Assembly (NCBI RefSeq): GCF_017298635.1
Contig: NZ_CP071182.1
Span: 4,378,001-4,442,000, forward strand
Reading direction: 5' to 3'
DNA length: 64,000 nt
Source: Paenalicyclobacillus mengziensis
GTDB taxonomy: Bacteria; Bacillota; Bacilli; Alicyclobacillales; Alicyclobacillaceae
The notes beneath the pieces are model-generated. The model made no database searches. It saw nothing but the letters and a program-made list of their open reading frames with translations, and had not been told where the DNA came from. The position numbers and the translations under genes are program-made. Shown here in pieces: positions 18,274 through 27,288 of the stretch; position 1 is the stretch's first letter; the number at the start of each line of letters is the position of its first letter.

Positions 18274-18328
18274 TATTCCACCTGAAAGAATTTCATTTTA
18301 CCGGAGCAAGCAGACAACTGCAAGCCTG

Positions 18329-19843
18329 TTATGACTCGCTTGGGCGCGCGTCTGTGACTTGATGCTGCATCACGGTCTTGTGAAGCGGCAACAGGAATAT
18401 AGAAAGCAGGGTCAAAACCGAGGTACCGAGCACCACCATAAAGACCGTATGGAGTGAATGTGCGAGCACGGTCTGAACGGCTTGAAGTACTTGTTTTGGA
18501 ACGTGGAGTGTCGTCGCCCCAGGGCTGAGCAACTGACTAAAATCAGCCGGCGGCCGACCACCGCCAAACTGGACTTTTGCATTGGTTGCGACGGCTTGAT
18601 TAAAGTACGTCCCGTAAATGGCAACGCCCATCGTTTGTCCTAAAGACCGCATAAACGTGTTTGAAGCTGTCGCCGATCCACGCAAACGCCATGGCACAGA
18701 AGCCTGAATTAGGACAGTAAACGGCGTCATCGAGAAGCCCATCCCCATCCCGATCACGATCATAATGCCAACCAAATGCCAGTACGGCGTGGTCACGCCA
18801 AGCAGGCTTAGCCAAACACACCCCGCAACAATGAGGACCCCGCCGAGCACAGAGATGGACTTAGATCCGACCTTGTACATTAATCGCCCACCAATGGTGG
18901 CGGCAAATGGCCAACCGATGGACATGGGCATCAAGGTTAGTCCTGAACTTGTCGCACTGTGCCCGAGAATGGACTGGATCCACATGGGCAGATATACGTT
19001 TGTCGCTATCAACACCGCGCTTGCAAGAAAACTGGCCAAGTTCGACACGGCGATGATGCGCATCTTAAACAGTGACAGTGGCAACATCGGCTCTGTCGCC
19101 TTCGCTTCGACCACAAAAAATAGGATGATCCCAACCACAGCGACAGCGAACAAGGTCAAAATCGCAGCTGATGTCCACGCGTAGTTTGGTTGTCCCCCGT
19201 TTAACAAGGCATACAATAGTGAGGAAATCGACACTGTGAAGAGTGCTGCGCCCAAATAATCAACCTTGTGCTGATGGCGCTCGAAGCGTTCATGCAGGTT
19301 TAGCCATACCAAAACCAAAGAGATGATACCGACTGGAACATTAATGTAAAAAATCCATCGCCAGGACGCGTAGTCGACAAAAAAACCGCCAACCAAAGGG
19401 CCAAGGATACCTGCGATACCCCAGACAGAACTGAATACCCCTTGCATTTTGGCCCGTTCTTCCCCGCTGAACAAGTCTCCGATAATCGTGAAAGTGATGG
19501 GCATTACCGCCCCTGCTCCTACGCCCTGAAGGGCTCGAAAGATGATCAACTGCATCATCGTTTGCGATGCACCGGAAAGCATGGAACCAATTAGAAACAG
19601 AACTACGCCGATGCTGAAAATGATTTTACGACCATAGAGATCGGCGAGTTTCCCATAAATGGGTGTCGTTACCGACGTCGTCAGCGTATAAATGGCGAAC
19701 ACCCAACTAAATAAGGAAATCCCGCTCAAATCAGCAACGATGCGGGGCATCGCGGTGCTGACAACAGTAACGTCAATCGCGACCAACAGGATGGCGACCA
19801 TCATGGCCACCGTAACCATAGATCGGTTCGTGTGACGGTTCAT
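18329..19843 (-). CDS. DHA2-type MFS drug exporter (EmrB/QacA-like)
   Basis: A 504-aa major facilitator with 14 predicted membrane segments. Segment 1 carries the DHA2 motif LLVAIDVTVVSTAMPRI with the characteristic membrane Asp, loop 2-3 has GKLADLYGRKIIF (motif A), and segment 5 has the antiporter motif GPLVGGFFVDYASWRWIF. It should export hydrophobic drugs or cations in exchange for protons; the substrate is unknown. The frame is open to a TTG at 19861, but ATG at 19843 is the first start with a plausible AGAGAG site. No adjacent regulator is visible. Confidence 0.9.
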   Translation of the reverse strand: MNRHTNRSMVTVAMMVAILLVAIDVTVVSTAMPRIVADLSGISLFSWVFAIYTLTTSVTTPIYGKLADLYGRKIIFSIGVVLFLIGSMLSGASQTMMQLIIFRALQGVGAGAVMPITFTIIGDLFSGEERAKMQGVFSSVWGIAGILGPLVGGFFVDYASWRWIFYINVPVGIISLVLVWLNLHERFERHQHKVDYLGAALFTVSISSLLYALLNGGQPNYAWTSAAILTLFAVAVVGIILFFVVEAKATEPMLPLSLFKMRIIAVSNLASFLASAVLIATNVYLPMWIQSILGHSATSSGLTLMPMSIGWPFAATIGGRLMYKVGSKSISVLGGVLIVAGCVWLSLLGVTTPYWHLVGIMIVIGMGMGFSMTPFTVLIQASVPWRLRGSATASNTFMRSLGQTMGVAIYGTYFNQAVATNAKVQFGGGRPPADFSQLLSPGATTLHVPKQVLQAVQTVLAHSLHTVFMVVLGTSVLTLLSIFLLPLHKTVMQHQVTDARPSES

Positions 19844-20078
19844 GTACTCTCTTGCCCCCAACCTCTTCTATGTACGTACAGTGTTGTAAACCTGGTCACT
19901 GTGACCAAGCCACGGTACGCCGCAGTGCCTAAAGCGGGCACTCCCACCATTATATCGTGACGTCATCCGTTGTCGATAGGCCAACGTTGATACAATAGTT
20001 ATCATGAGGGGACGGAAAACCTGTCGCATCAGCCAGGGGGACCGTGTTCTTCACAGGGCAGCCATTCCACGGGTGGGA

Positions 20079-21773
20079 CTAGGATTTCCCTGACCTAAAA
20101 ATTGACCACATGACCCAGCCGCCGAGAATGACTCCTGCGACAAGGACGACATCGTTAAATGGAAATGACCATAATTGGCTTGGAGATTTGGCGAGCGACG
20201 AAGCAATCATCAGTCCGGCGAGGAAAATGCTCAACGACAGCAGCATGATAGACAGTGTCCAGCGGTTGCTGATGCGGGTGATTTGCCGAACAATCCGTTC
20301 AAACTCGCCAAAGTCGAGTTCAACTTTCACTCGACCGCGCTGTATGCCCTGAAGCAGTGACCTCACTTGCCGGGGTACGTCCATCAGGATATCAAACACG
20401 TCGAACGCACCGCGCACTGTGTCGCGGGTGACATTCTTCGGATTTAACCGTTCCCGGAGCAGCCTCCTGCCAAAGGGCTCAGCAATATCAAGTATGCGAA
20501 AATCGGGTGCCAGGTGCTCGAGTACACCCTCAAGTGTCATGAGGGTCTTTCCGACAAGTGTCAGCTCTGAAGGAATCTGAATCTGATGCTTGTACGCAAC
20601 CGTAAACAAGTCAGCTGTCGCTTCAGCAAGACTGATCTCGTGGAATGACACGTCATAATACTTGGAGCGAAGTCCCTCGACGTCGTGGCGTAGTTTCAGG
20701 TTATCTACATCTGCGGGTACGATGCCCATTCGATAGAGCGTCCGCAAAATCGCCTCACTATCCCGACGCATCAGGGCTACAACGAGCGAAGCCAGATGCC
20801 CCTTCATTTCCGAGGATAGTTTGCCGACCATACCAAAATCCATCAGCAATAATCCGCCATCTGGCATCACAGCGAGGTTGCCGGGGTGCGGGTCGGCGTG
20901 AAAGAATCCATGCATTAGGAGCTCGTCTAAAATGGCGGTGACTGTTTGTTCTGCAATATCGCGGCAATCGTACCCGAGTTCAACGAGCATGTCGCGGTTC
21001 GCAAATTTGATGCCTTCGATGTATTCCATCACAAGGACCTTCTGTGTTGTCAGGTTCCAATACACCACCGGGATACGGATGTTGTCATCCTTTTGGTGGA
21101 TGTCTCGTAACTTGTCCGCGTTACGACCTTCGATTTGATAATCGAGCTCGCGCAAGATTGTCGTTCGAAATTCCTCGACCACATCAGACATGTTATAGTG
21201 CTTGGCCCAATCAAAGTGTCGTTCAGCCATTCGCGCAAGGTCCATGAGAATCTCAAGGTCGATTTGAATTTGTCGCGAAATATCAGGGCGTTGCACTTTA
21301 ACCGCGACTTCTTCTCCAGATATCAGCACGCCACGGTGCACCTGCCCAATGGAGGCTGCACCGACAGGGGTCTCATCAAGTTCGAGAAAAACCTCGTCGA
21401 GAGGCATACCTAGCTCTGTCTCAATGACCGCTTTGACCTGGTCAATAGAGACAGGGGCCACTTCATCTTGAAGTTTTGACAGCTCGTTAATCAACTCAAC
21501 TGGGAACATGTCCCGTCGTACACTGGCGACTTGGCCAAGTTTGACGAAAGTCGGTCCCAACTGCTCCATCACACGACGAACGCGTTCGTAAGTAGACAGT
21601 GTGACGCGCTCTGGTTCAGTTTTTCGAAACCAGCGTCGTGGATAGTCCAGCAATTCCGAAAGACCGATTTCTGCAATGAACCAGCCAAAGCCGTTTGCCA
21701 CCAAGATTTGGGCAATCTCGCGATACCGCCCCAAGTGTCGAACGCGTTTTCCAATTGATGTTCCCGGTATCAT
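20079..21773 (-). CDS. AarF/UbiB (ABC1) family kinase-like protein
   Basis: A 564-aa protein of the atypical ABC1/UbiB kinase family. It has the N-terminal KxGQ motif (FVKLGQVASVRRD), the alanine-rich loop variant AASIGQVHRG, a catalytic HADPHPGN and a metal-binding MDFGMVGKL. Two membrane segments at the C-terminus (about 505-560) anchor it. UbiB-type proteins support isoprenoid quinone synthesis or lipid transport as ATPases; in a menaquinone-using Firmicute the exact role is open. It is alone on its strand and divergent from the APH-like gene. Confidence 0.92.
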   Translation of the reverse strand: MIPGTSIGKRVRHLGRYREIAQILVANGFGWFIAEIGLSELLDYPRRWFRKTEPERVTLSTYERVRRVMEQLGPTFVKLGQVASVRRDMFPVELINELSKLQDEVAPVSIDQVKAVIETELGMPLDEVFLELDETPVGAASIGQVHRGVLISGEEVAVKVQRPDISRQIQIDLEILMDLARMAERHFDWAKHYNMSDVVEEFRTTILRELDYQIEGRNADKLRDIHQKDDNIRIPVVYWNLTTQKVLVMEYIEGIKFANRDMLVELGYDCRDIAEQTVTAILDELLMHGFFHADPHPGNLAVMPDGGLLLMDFGMVGKLSSEMKGHLASLVVALMRRDSEAILRTLYRMGIVPADVDNLKLRHDVEGLRSKYYDVSFHEISLAEATADLFTVAYKHQIQIPSELTLVGKTLMTLEGVLEHLAPDFRILDIAEPFGRRLLRERLNPKNVTRDTVRGAFDVFDILMDVPRQVRSLLQGIQRGRVKVELDFGEFERIVRQITRISNRWTLSIMLLSLSIFLAGLMIASSLAKSPSQLWSFPFNDVVLVAGVILGGWVMWSIFRSGKS

Positions 21774-22030
21774 CTTTGGATATCCTCTCCATGGCCTGCA
21801 ACCAAAGCGGGTTAGAGCCGCTTCTCTGCAAAGGGGTTAGCGTCCCTTCCCATTTGGATTGGTGTCTACCGTATGTAACGTCTCACTTGTCAGTGTATCA
21901 CAACTCGGTACCAGCTCACGCGTGTCGGTTGGACCCTCATCCATGGTTCCAATCACCGATTGGCTCCTGTACAATGGATCTGACCGAGAATCAATGACGT
22001 CTTGCGATTTCAAAGACAAGGGGACGAGCG

Positions 22031-22915
22031 GTGGACCTTCAGTCTCTTTTTCCTCACCCAATTCAAAGAATACATCACTTTGCCGATGTCCACCCCGGGC
22101 AAGCGAGCGACGTTTGGCTTGTCACCACCGCGAATGAACAAGCCATTGTACGAACCACAAGAATGTCAAGCCAACCGACGTCAGACTTTTGGTTCGGCTG
22201 CAGGCACCTGTTTGGTATTGACCCGACTGACGTATTTGCGATGGAGGTCGTGAATCAGTCGTTGCGGCCTGTTTCTTTGATTTCTATCCCTCGCGTTGTG
22301 CGTAAAGCCACCGTCCACGGCGTACCGTTTGTCGTTGTAGAGGTCATAAGTGGGGAACCCGTTCAATCTTTTTTGCACTTACCAGCGGAAGCAATCTACG
22401 AACTTGGCAAGGGAATTGCTTCCATCCATCAGTTGCAACGGACGACCTGCGGAAATTTTCGCGGTACGCTCGCTTATCCGGTGAACCAGTTTCATGAGCA
22501 TGTGGCTCAATTGATACCTCAGTTGGTCACTCGGTTTCATTCCAATGACGCGGCAATCCTCAGCGAAATGCCCTGGTTCGTGACCGAGTTTGAGCGCAAT
22601 GGTGCATCTCCCTTTGCGGTACCCGTGTTACTGGACATGGATCCTACACAATTCCTCACCAACGGGTCCAGAATTACTGGTCTGATTGATACAGAGGTCT
22701 ACGCCTTTGGGCCACCGGAACTCGACCTCGTGGCTCTTGAATACTTGCTCGACGAACCTCGAGCGCAAGCCTTTCAGACCGGCTACCGCCAACTGAGAGA
22801 CTTTCCTGACCTCACGCGTGTACGGCCACTCTATCGTTACTTACATCTCCTGCTCAGTGTTCAGGGAGAGGTTCCTCTAGGGCAGTGGATGAACCACCCG
22901 ATTCTGTTTCGCTGA
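22031..22915 (+). CDS. APH-fold protein with degenerate catalytic loop
   Basis: A 294-aa protein with the aminoglycoside/choline kinase-like (APH) fold. An N-lobe with VVEVISGEPV hinge-like segment precedes VLLDMDPTQFL, which aligns with the catalytic HGDLHPGNVL loop, and ITGLIDTEVYAFGPPELDL, which aligns with the metal-binding ITGVIDFE region. The catalytic Asp is kept but the His and the metal-binding Asn are changed (to Leu and Gln). It may be a weak or inactive kinase. It starts with GTG behind an AGGGGACGAG site and is divergent from the AarF-type gene. An antibiotic-resistance role is not supported. Confidence 0.7.
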   Translation: MDLQSLFPHPIQRIHHFADVHPGQASDVWLVTTANEQAIVRTTRMSSQPTSDFWFGCRHLFGIDPTDVFAMEVVNQSLRPVSLISIPRVVRKATVHGVPFVVVEVISGEPVQSFLHLPAEAIYELGKGIASIHQLQRTTCGNFRGTLAYPVNQFHEHVAQLIPQLVTRFHSNDAAILSEMPWFVTEFERNGASPFAVPVLLDMDPTQFLTNGSRITGLIDTEVYAFGPPELDLVALEYLLDEPRAQAFQTGYRQLRDFPDLTRVRPLYRYLHLLLSVQGEVPLGQWMNHPILFR

Positions 22916-22984
22916 GACTCGCGAATGCTTCGCTTATTCTGCGTACGAGACACTGAATTTTCCAACTCTGAATTCTACTCTCCG

Positions 22985-23014
22985 CTGTCATGCGCATTGA
23001 ATATTCGATATAAT
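22985..23014 (+). promoter_or_regulatory. Predicted promoter of sco gene
   Basis: CTGTCA (22985-22990) and a perfect TATAAT (23009-23014) are 18 bp apart, about 50 bp before the GTG start of the SCO gene. Confidence 0.5.
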
Positions 23015-23063
23015 GAATCTATTCGACAAAAGTCAACAAAAGAAGAAAAAAGGGGGGACAAAC

Positions 23064-23720
23064 GTGAGGACAACTGCACTTCGAGTGGTGATGGTATGGA
23101 TTATCATCGCCGTTGTGGTGATAGGCGGACTCGTTTATATGGGAACTTGGCTGAACCGAAGGCACCAGCAAAACATCGCCGCTTTTGCAGCCTCTGCGAA
23201 ATTGATGGGACTGTCACAGACACAGCAAATGGCGCCGGCAATTCGACTGATTGACCAAAACGGGCGACACATTTCGTTGTCGGATTTTCGTGGAAAGACT
23301 GTTGTTCTCGAGTTCATGGACCCCGTATGTACGGACATCTGTCCGGTCGTATCAGCAGAAGTTGTGCAAGCCGATAAGCTTCTCGGCGCCCGTTCAAAGC
23401 AGGTAGTGTTCATCTCAGTTAACGTCAACCAATACCACGAGTCTGTTGCTGATGTGAAAAAGTTTTCCGACGAGCACGGCCTGAGCAGCCTAAGCAACTG
23501 GTACTTTTTAACCGGATCGACAAGTGACCTACAAAAGATATGGAAGGCGTACGACATCTACGTCAAGCCCAATCCGAATGGCGACGTCGTACACTCTTCC
23601 GTCATGTATTTTATTGATAAGAACGGCCAGGAGCAGGCGCTTGCCGACCCAACCAATAACGCGTCCCAAATCAATCAGTGGGCGGTTGGGATTACGCGAG
23701 TCGTCGGACAGTTGGCCTGA
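23064..23720 (+). CDS. SCO1/SenC/PrrC family copper chaperone
   Basis: A 218-aa membrane-anchored protein with one N-terminal helix and a thioredoxin-like domain outside the membrane. It has the copper-binding pair DPVCTDICP (Cys89 and Cys93) and the third ligand His177 in GDVVHSSVMY. SCO proteins deliver copper to, or reduce, the CuA site of oxidase subunit II. The subunit II gene lies 5.5 kb away in the facing operon, which fits. The GTG at 23064 follows GGGGGGACAAAC; an upstream in-frame ATG at 23013 overlaps the -10 box. The gene is convergent with the oxidase operon and ends five bases from it. Confidence 0.92.
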   Translation: MRTTALRVVMVWIIIAVVVIGGLVYMGTWLNRRHQQNIAAFAASAKLMGLSQTQQMAPAIRLIDQNGRHISLSDFRGKTVVLEFMDPVCTDICPVVSAEVVQADKLLGARSKQVVFISVNVNQYHESVADVKKFSDEHGLSSLSNWYFLTGSTSDLQKIWKAYDIYVKPNPNGDVVHSSVMYFIDKNGQEQALADPTNNASQINQWAVGITRVVGQLA

Positions 23721-23725
23721 TATAA

Positions 23726-24871
23726 TCAACGTGAGCTCCTTGAAGATGGAACTGCCGGTTTTGAGTGAAGCTTTGACTCTTGACCTGCAGTTTTCACTTT
23801 GCGCTGTTCCTGCTGACCATTTTGCACCATCAGAAGGGCCAAGATGACGGCTGTCCCCGCATCCATCGGAAACAGATAGACTGTTTGAAACCCTAGATGT
23901 TCGAAGACGGCCCAGGTAAGCACAAGATAAACGATGCTTGCGAGCTGTATCGCTCGGGAATAGCTCCATTTGACGAACACGACAGACAACGCAAACAGTA
24001 CCATTAAAATGATGACCGCTATATTCAATACTGCAGCGTGTGGCGCCACAAACTTTGCTACAGCACTCGTCATTCCTTGGATAAACCTTGGTTCTGTGGA
24101 ACTCGTTCCTGATTGCAACATTCGGGTCCAGCCCACAGACTGCCAATACCCTTCCCCTGGAAGCAGCTGTAAAATAATACCCAGTATCCAAAATGCGACA
24201 ATTCCAAAGCGTATAAACCGAAACGGCTTTCCTTCACGCCAGTACCGCACAGGAATGAGGCACAAGACCGATACGGCGAAATACACGAGTCCACGCACAG
24301 GCGTTGACCCAAGCAGCGACCCTCCGGCCGAAAACAGGCCCCCAAACCCCGTCATGATGACAAAGTCGAGCAGCCCCATAACCGCAGCGATGGACGCGGT
24401 GATGATAACGGCCAATCGGTGGGATGTCGTGAGTAGCAACAGTCCAATCAGCAATTGCAGTCCGCAAGACAAAACATTCATCCACGTCGAGTGATTTACC
24501 CAGAGACGTCCAAATGAGGCAGCCAAAGACTCAATAGCAGTTGGTCCTAAAGTAAAGTGAAAATCTTGGTTCAAAGCTTGTTCTGAGATGCTCACCATCC
24601 TGGGCTGAATCTGGAGAAGCCCTGACGCTGTAAAGAGAAGGCCTAACCCCAGGCGCAGCCACTTCTGGGCCGAAGTCTGATCGAAGGAACTTCGCCGCTT
24701 TCGCTCATCTCGCTGTTCGCGTGCTGCCTGCGGATCATCACTCAAGATGACCGAGAGCTTCGCCATCAGGATGAGCATCACAATTTTGAGTACAATCACG
24801 AATGCGATGAATATCAGTAGCTCAAACAGGCTAAGGTAGTAGCTGTGAATCGCATCAACACGGCTCGGCAT
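23726..24871 (-). CDS. Multi-spanning membrane protein of unknown function
   Basis: A 381-aa integral membrane protein with about nine hydrophobic segments, a charged cytoplasmic loop after the first (DDPQAAREQRDERKRRSS) and a polar basic tail. I do not recognise a family with confidence. It is the last gene of the oxidase series; its start lies four bases after the stop of the 116-aa membrane protein gene, and AAGGAAGTGAGG precedes the ATG, so co-transcription with the oxidase genes is likely. A role in assembly or copper/haem supply is inference from position only. Confidence 0.7.
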   Translation of the reverse strand: MPSRVDAIHSYYLSLFELLIFIAFVIVLKIVMLILMAKLSVILSDDPQAAREQRDERKRRSSFDQTSAQKWLRLGLGLLFTASGLLQIQPRMVSISEQALNQDFHFTLGPTAIESLAASFGRLWVNHSTWMNVLSCGLQLLIGLLLLTTSHRLAVIITASIAAVMGLLDFVIMTGFGGLFSAGGSLLGSTPVRGLVYFAVSVLCLIPVRYWREGKPFRFIRFGIVAFWILGIILQLLPGEGYWQSVGWTRMLQSGTSSTEPRFIQGMTSAVAKFVAPHAAVLNIAVIILMVLFALSVVFVKWSYSRAIQLASIVYLVLTWAVFEHLGFQTVYLFPMDAGTAVILALLMVQNGQQEQRKVKTAGQESKLHSKPAVPSSRSSR

Positions 24872-24875
24872 ATCC

Positions 24876-25226
24876 TCACTTCCTTACGCTTACTGCAGCA
24901 GCCGGCCCCGTTTTAGACTTTCCCTTTGAATTTGTGAGGCCAATCAATGCACTAACCAGAAAAAATGACCCTGGGCCTTCCCACATCACATAATTTCCAA
25001 ACACACCAATAACTGCGATAGCAAGCAACATCCAGGCAGCTAACCGCGTCTGCCACAGCAGCAACAACGAAGCGAGGAAACCAACGGCGATTACAGCAAC
25101 CGTCCAATACGGTGAACCAGCTTGAATGCCTTGAAAGAAGTTTCCGGTTTCAAGGTAAGCGATAATTCCACCCACAATCGTTCCGGCCAAACCGATGGCG
25201 AATCCAATCCACTTCACGATCATCAC
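24876..25226 (-). CDS. Small four-helix membrane protein
   Basis: A 116-aa membrane protein with four hydrophobic segments and a basic C-terminal tail (SKGKSKTG). No family is recognised. It lies between ctaB and the 381-aa membrane gene in the oxidase operon, with short gaps on both sides. The start is uncertain: the GTG-ATG pair at 25226/25223 or the GTG at 25217, which has AGGTG six bases upstream. Confidence 0.68.
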   Translation of the reverse strand: MMIVKWIGFAIGLAGTIVGGIIAYLETGNFFQGIQAGSPYWTVAVIAVGFLASLLLLWQTRLAAWMLLAIAVIGVFGNYVMWEGPGSFFLVSALIGLTNSKGKSKTGPAAAVSVRK

Positions 25227-25259
25227 CTGGTCCCTTTTCTAGGATGTATCCTGCAAACA

Positions 25260-26183
25260 TCAAAGGATGCTCAAGTCGACAGCAATGAACAACACTAACA
25301 AATACGCCAGAGAGAACAGAAATGTGCGACGGGCCCAAACGAAGGAACCTTCATCCTCACGCAGTGTTCGGAAGAGAAAATAGAGAAAACCACAGCCGAG
25401 CACGATGGCCGTAATTGGGTACAGCGCATTCAGCTTCGTGACCAAGGGTAATGCCAGCGAGCCAGCGAGCAGCGCGATGCCGTAATAGAAACTCTGCCAC
25501 TTGGTTACCGTTCCGCCGCGAACGACTGGCATCATAGGCACGCCCGCACGCTGATAATCAGAATTCTTGTACAGAGCGAGCGACCAAAAATGCGGCGGTG
25601 TCCACAGAAAAATGATGAGAAACAGCAAAACCGCTGTCAGACTGACATGTCCCGTTACGCCAGCCCAACCGACAAGCGGTGGCATTGCCCCTGCCCCGCC
25701 GCCGATAACAATGTTTTGCGGAGTCCTTCGTTTAAGCCAAAAAGTGTAGATCACGACGTAATAGAATGCACCGGCAAAAGACAAGAGCGCCGCGACAATG
25801 TTCAAAAAGACAGACATCAGAAGAAACGACAGGGCAATCAACGCAATCCCGAAGATGAGCGCCTGGTTGGGTTTGATGACTCCTGACGGTATGGGTCTAG
25901 AACCTGTCCGTTTCATCACCGCGTCGATGTCTCGGTCGTACCACATGTTCAGTGCAGCAGACCCACCTGTTGAGAGGGCCAGTCCGAGTAGTGTAAAGAC
26001 GACTGTGTGAACGGACGGTATCCCGTGATTCGCCAGCAGCATCCCCGTGAAGGCTGTATATAGCAACATGACCATGATGCCAGGCTTCGTGAGCGACCAA
26101 TACCCGCTCATTAGCTGCAAGAAACGCCGCGGCATGACGGCTACCGCCGTCTCCGGCGCAACATCCAATCCTTTCATATTCAT
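25260..26183 (-). CDS. ctaB: Protoheme IX farnesyltransferase
   Basis: A 307-aa UbiA-superfamily prenyltransferase that converts haem B to haem O, the first step to haem A for the oxidase. The Asp-rich motif NMWYDRDIDAVMKRTGSRP (N-x3-D-x3-D with RTxSRP) is intact, and there are nine or so membrane segments. ATG at 26183 was chosen because GCGGGGG lies six bases upstream; ATG at 26177 is also possible. It is separated from the structural oxidase genes by a strong hairpin. No ctaA (haem A synthase) is in the window. Confidence 0.94.
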   Translation of the reverse strand: MNMKGLDVAPETAVAVMPRRFLQLMSGYWSLTKPGIMVMLLYTAFTGMLLANHGIPSVHTVVFTLLGLALSTGGSAALNMWYDRDIDAVMKRTGSRPIPSGVIKPNQALIFGIALIALSFLLMSVFLNIVAALLSFAGAFYYVVIYTFWLKRRTPQNIVIGGGAGAMPPLVGWAGVTGHVSLTAVLLFLIIFLWTPPHFWSLALYKNSDYQRAGVPMMPVVRGGTVTKWQSFYYGIALLAGSLALPLVTKLNALYPITAIVLGCGFLYFLFRTLREDEGSFVWARRTFLFSLAYLLVLFIAVDLSIL

Positions 26184-26217
26184 GGACATCCCCCGCAATC
26201 GTCACAAAATACCAGAT

Positions 26218-26259
26218 ATTGAGCGACGGCTCCGAACGGGTCGGAACCGTCTTCTCAAT
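26218..26259 (-). promoter_or_regulatory. Intra-operon hairpin upstream of ctaB
   Basis: ATTGAG-GACGG-TCCGA (26218-26235) pairs with TCGGA-CCGTC-CTCAAT (26241-26259) around a five-base loop, with only small internal mismatches. No T-run follows directly on the minus strand. It may act as a partial terminator, processing site or mRNA stabiliser between the oxidase structural genes and ctaB. Confidence 0.65.
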
Positions 26260-26318
26260 CAAAAACCTCCTGCCCCTGTTCACCAAACCTACCTCTTTGA
26301 AGAAAAGCAGGATGGGGA

Positions 26319-26534
26319 CTAGCCCTGAACGGGCGGGTGTTGGCTCTGGTCGTTGACGGATTCTTTTTGGTCCGCATTCATGTTCCGGTCCATTTGCTGA
26401 GCCCACTTAGCTACCATCACCAACAGGAACACCATGACGACAATCTGGAAAATCCACCATGCAATGGGCCACCAGAGAGCGATGCCTTCGGATTTGGGAA
26501 CGATAAGCGGCAACGTTGGCCAGAAGTGATCCAT
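26319..26534 (-). CDS. Small single-helix membrane protein in oxidase operon
   Basis: A 71-aa protein with one strong membrane segment (about residues 22-45, WWPIAWWIFQIVVMVFLLVM region) and a polar, Gln/Asp-rich tail. It sits between subunit III and ctaB, with GAGGTG before its ATG. It could be a small accessory or subunit IV-like component, but no family match is visible. Confidence 0.65.
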   Translation of the reverse strand: MDHFWPTLPLIVPKSEGIALWWPIAWWIFQIVVMVFLLVMVAKWAQQMDRNMNADQKESVNDQSQHPPVQG

Positions 26535-26594
26535 CAGAGCACCTCATTTCTGTTGGAGGGTGCCCAATCATGCTGAAGCACCCGGTAAGTTTCG

Positions 26595-27179
26595 TTACAG
26601 ATAGTACAGTTGAAGGAAGGTCACAACCCAGCACACGAACATAAACCAGACAACGATGTTGGTCGCGTAGACGCCCCAATAATTCTCGATTTTGCTGCCG
26701 AGTCGTTTCACACGCGACCTGGTTGCCAAGAGTCCAATCCACGTGAAGAACAAGTAGACATCAATCGTTCCCATCGTTGGAATGAAGGTTTCACCATAAT
26801 GGCTTACCGGATCGAGCGTGCCGTTAAATGCTGGGATGCCAATCAGGATGATGGCCACGAGCCCGAACAGCAATGCCCAGTTATAGTTGCTCAGGATACC
26901 TTTCTGATTCCCACTCTTGGCGCTGCGGCTTCCCGCCATGGTGAAGACCCCAGTCAAAATCAGAACAACTGTAGCAGCAATCGCAGGCCACTGGGTTACG
27001 TGCGGTGAGATGTATCCTCCGGCAACGATATAACGCATTTCGAGCAACAGCAGGATAGGCACTGCCAATCCCATCAGAAACAGCGTCAGGCCGCCTTTTA
27101 GCTTAAACAAGTCTGACTTAGACAGGGAGTGCTGCATGGGATAAAGCACGTCGTTATTTCCATTCGAGGATGCTGCCAA
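26595..27179 (-). CDS. Haem-copper oxidase subunit III-like protein
   Basis: A 194-aa membrane protein with five predicted helices, placed directly downstream of subunit I. The length, the five-helix pattern and the C-terminal NIVVWFMFVCWVVTFLQLYYL-type helix (shown here only in part) fit a short bacterial subunit III. Sequence conservation is weak: the usual glutamate-rich signature of canonical CoxC is not obvious, so the assignment rests partly on position. TTG at 27179 was chosen because GAGGTG lies six bases upstream; GTG at 27188 overlaps that site. Confidence 0.72.
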   Translation of the reverse strand: MAASSNGNNDVLYPMQHSLSKSDLFKLKGGLTLFLMGLAVPILLLLEMRYIVAGGYISPHVTQWPAIAATVVLILTGVFTMAGSRSAKSGNQKGILSNYNWALLFGLVAIILIGIPAFNGTLDPVSHYGETFIPTMGTIDVYLFFTWIGLLATRSRVKRLGSKIENYWGVYATNIVVWFMFVCWVVTFLQLYYL

Positions 27180-27288
27180 GATGTTCACCTCGCTTGTAAA
27201 AGTCGTTTTAAGGCTCTGACAGAAGGTGTGGAATGCTCTTCCACAGCACCTGCCGGTGTAGTGTACGGTGAAGGTCGTTCAGTCTCGG

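Noticed and set aside
22031..22915. An aminoglycoside resistance gene
   Set aside because: Only the fold is shared; the catalytic loop is degenerate and there is no resistance-gene context.
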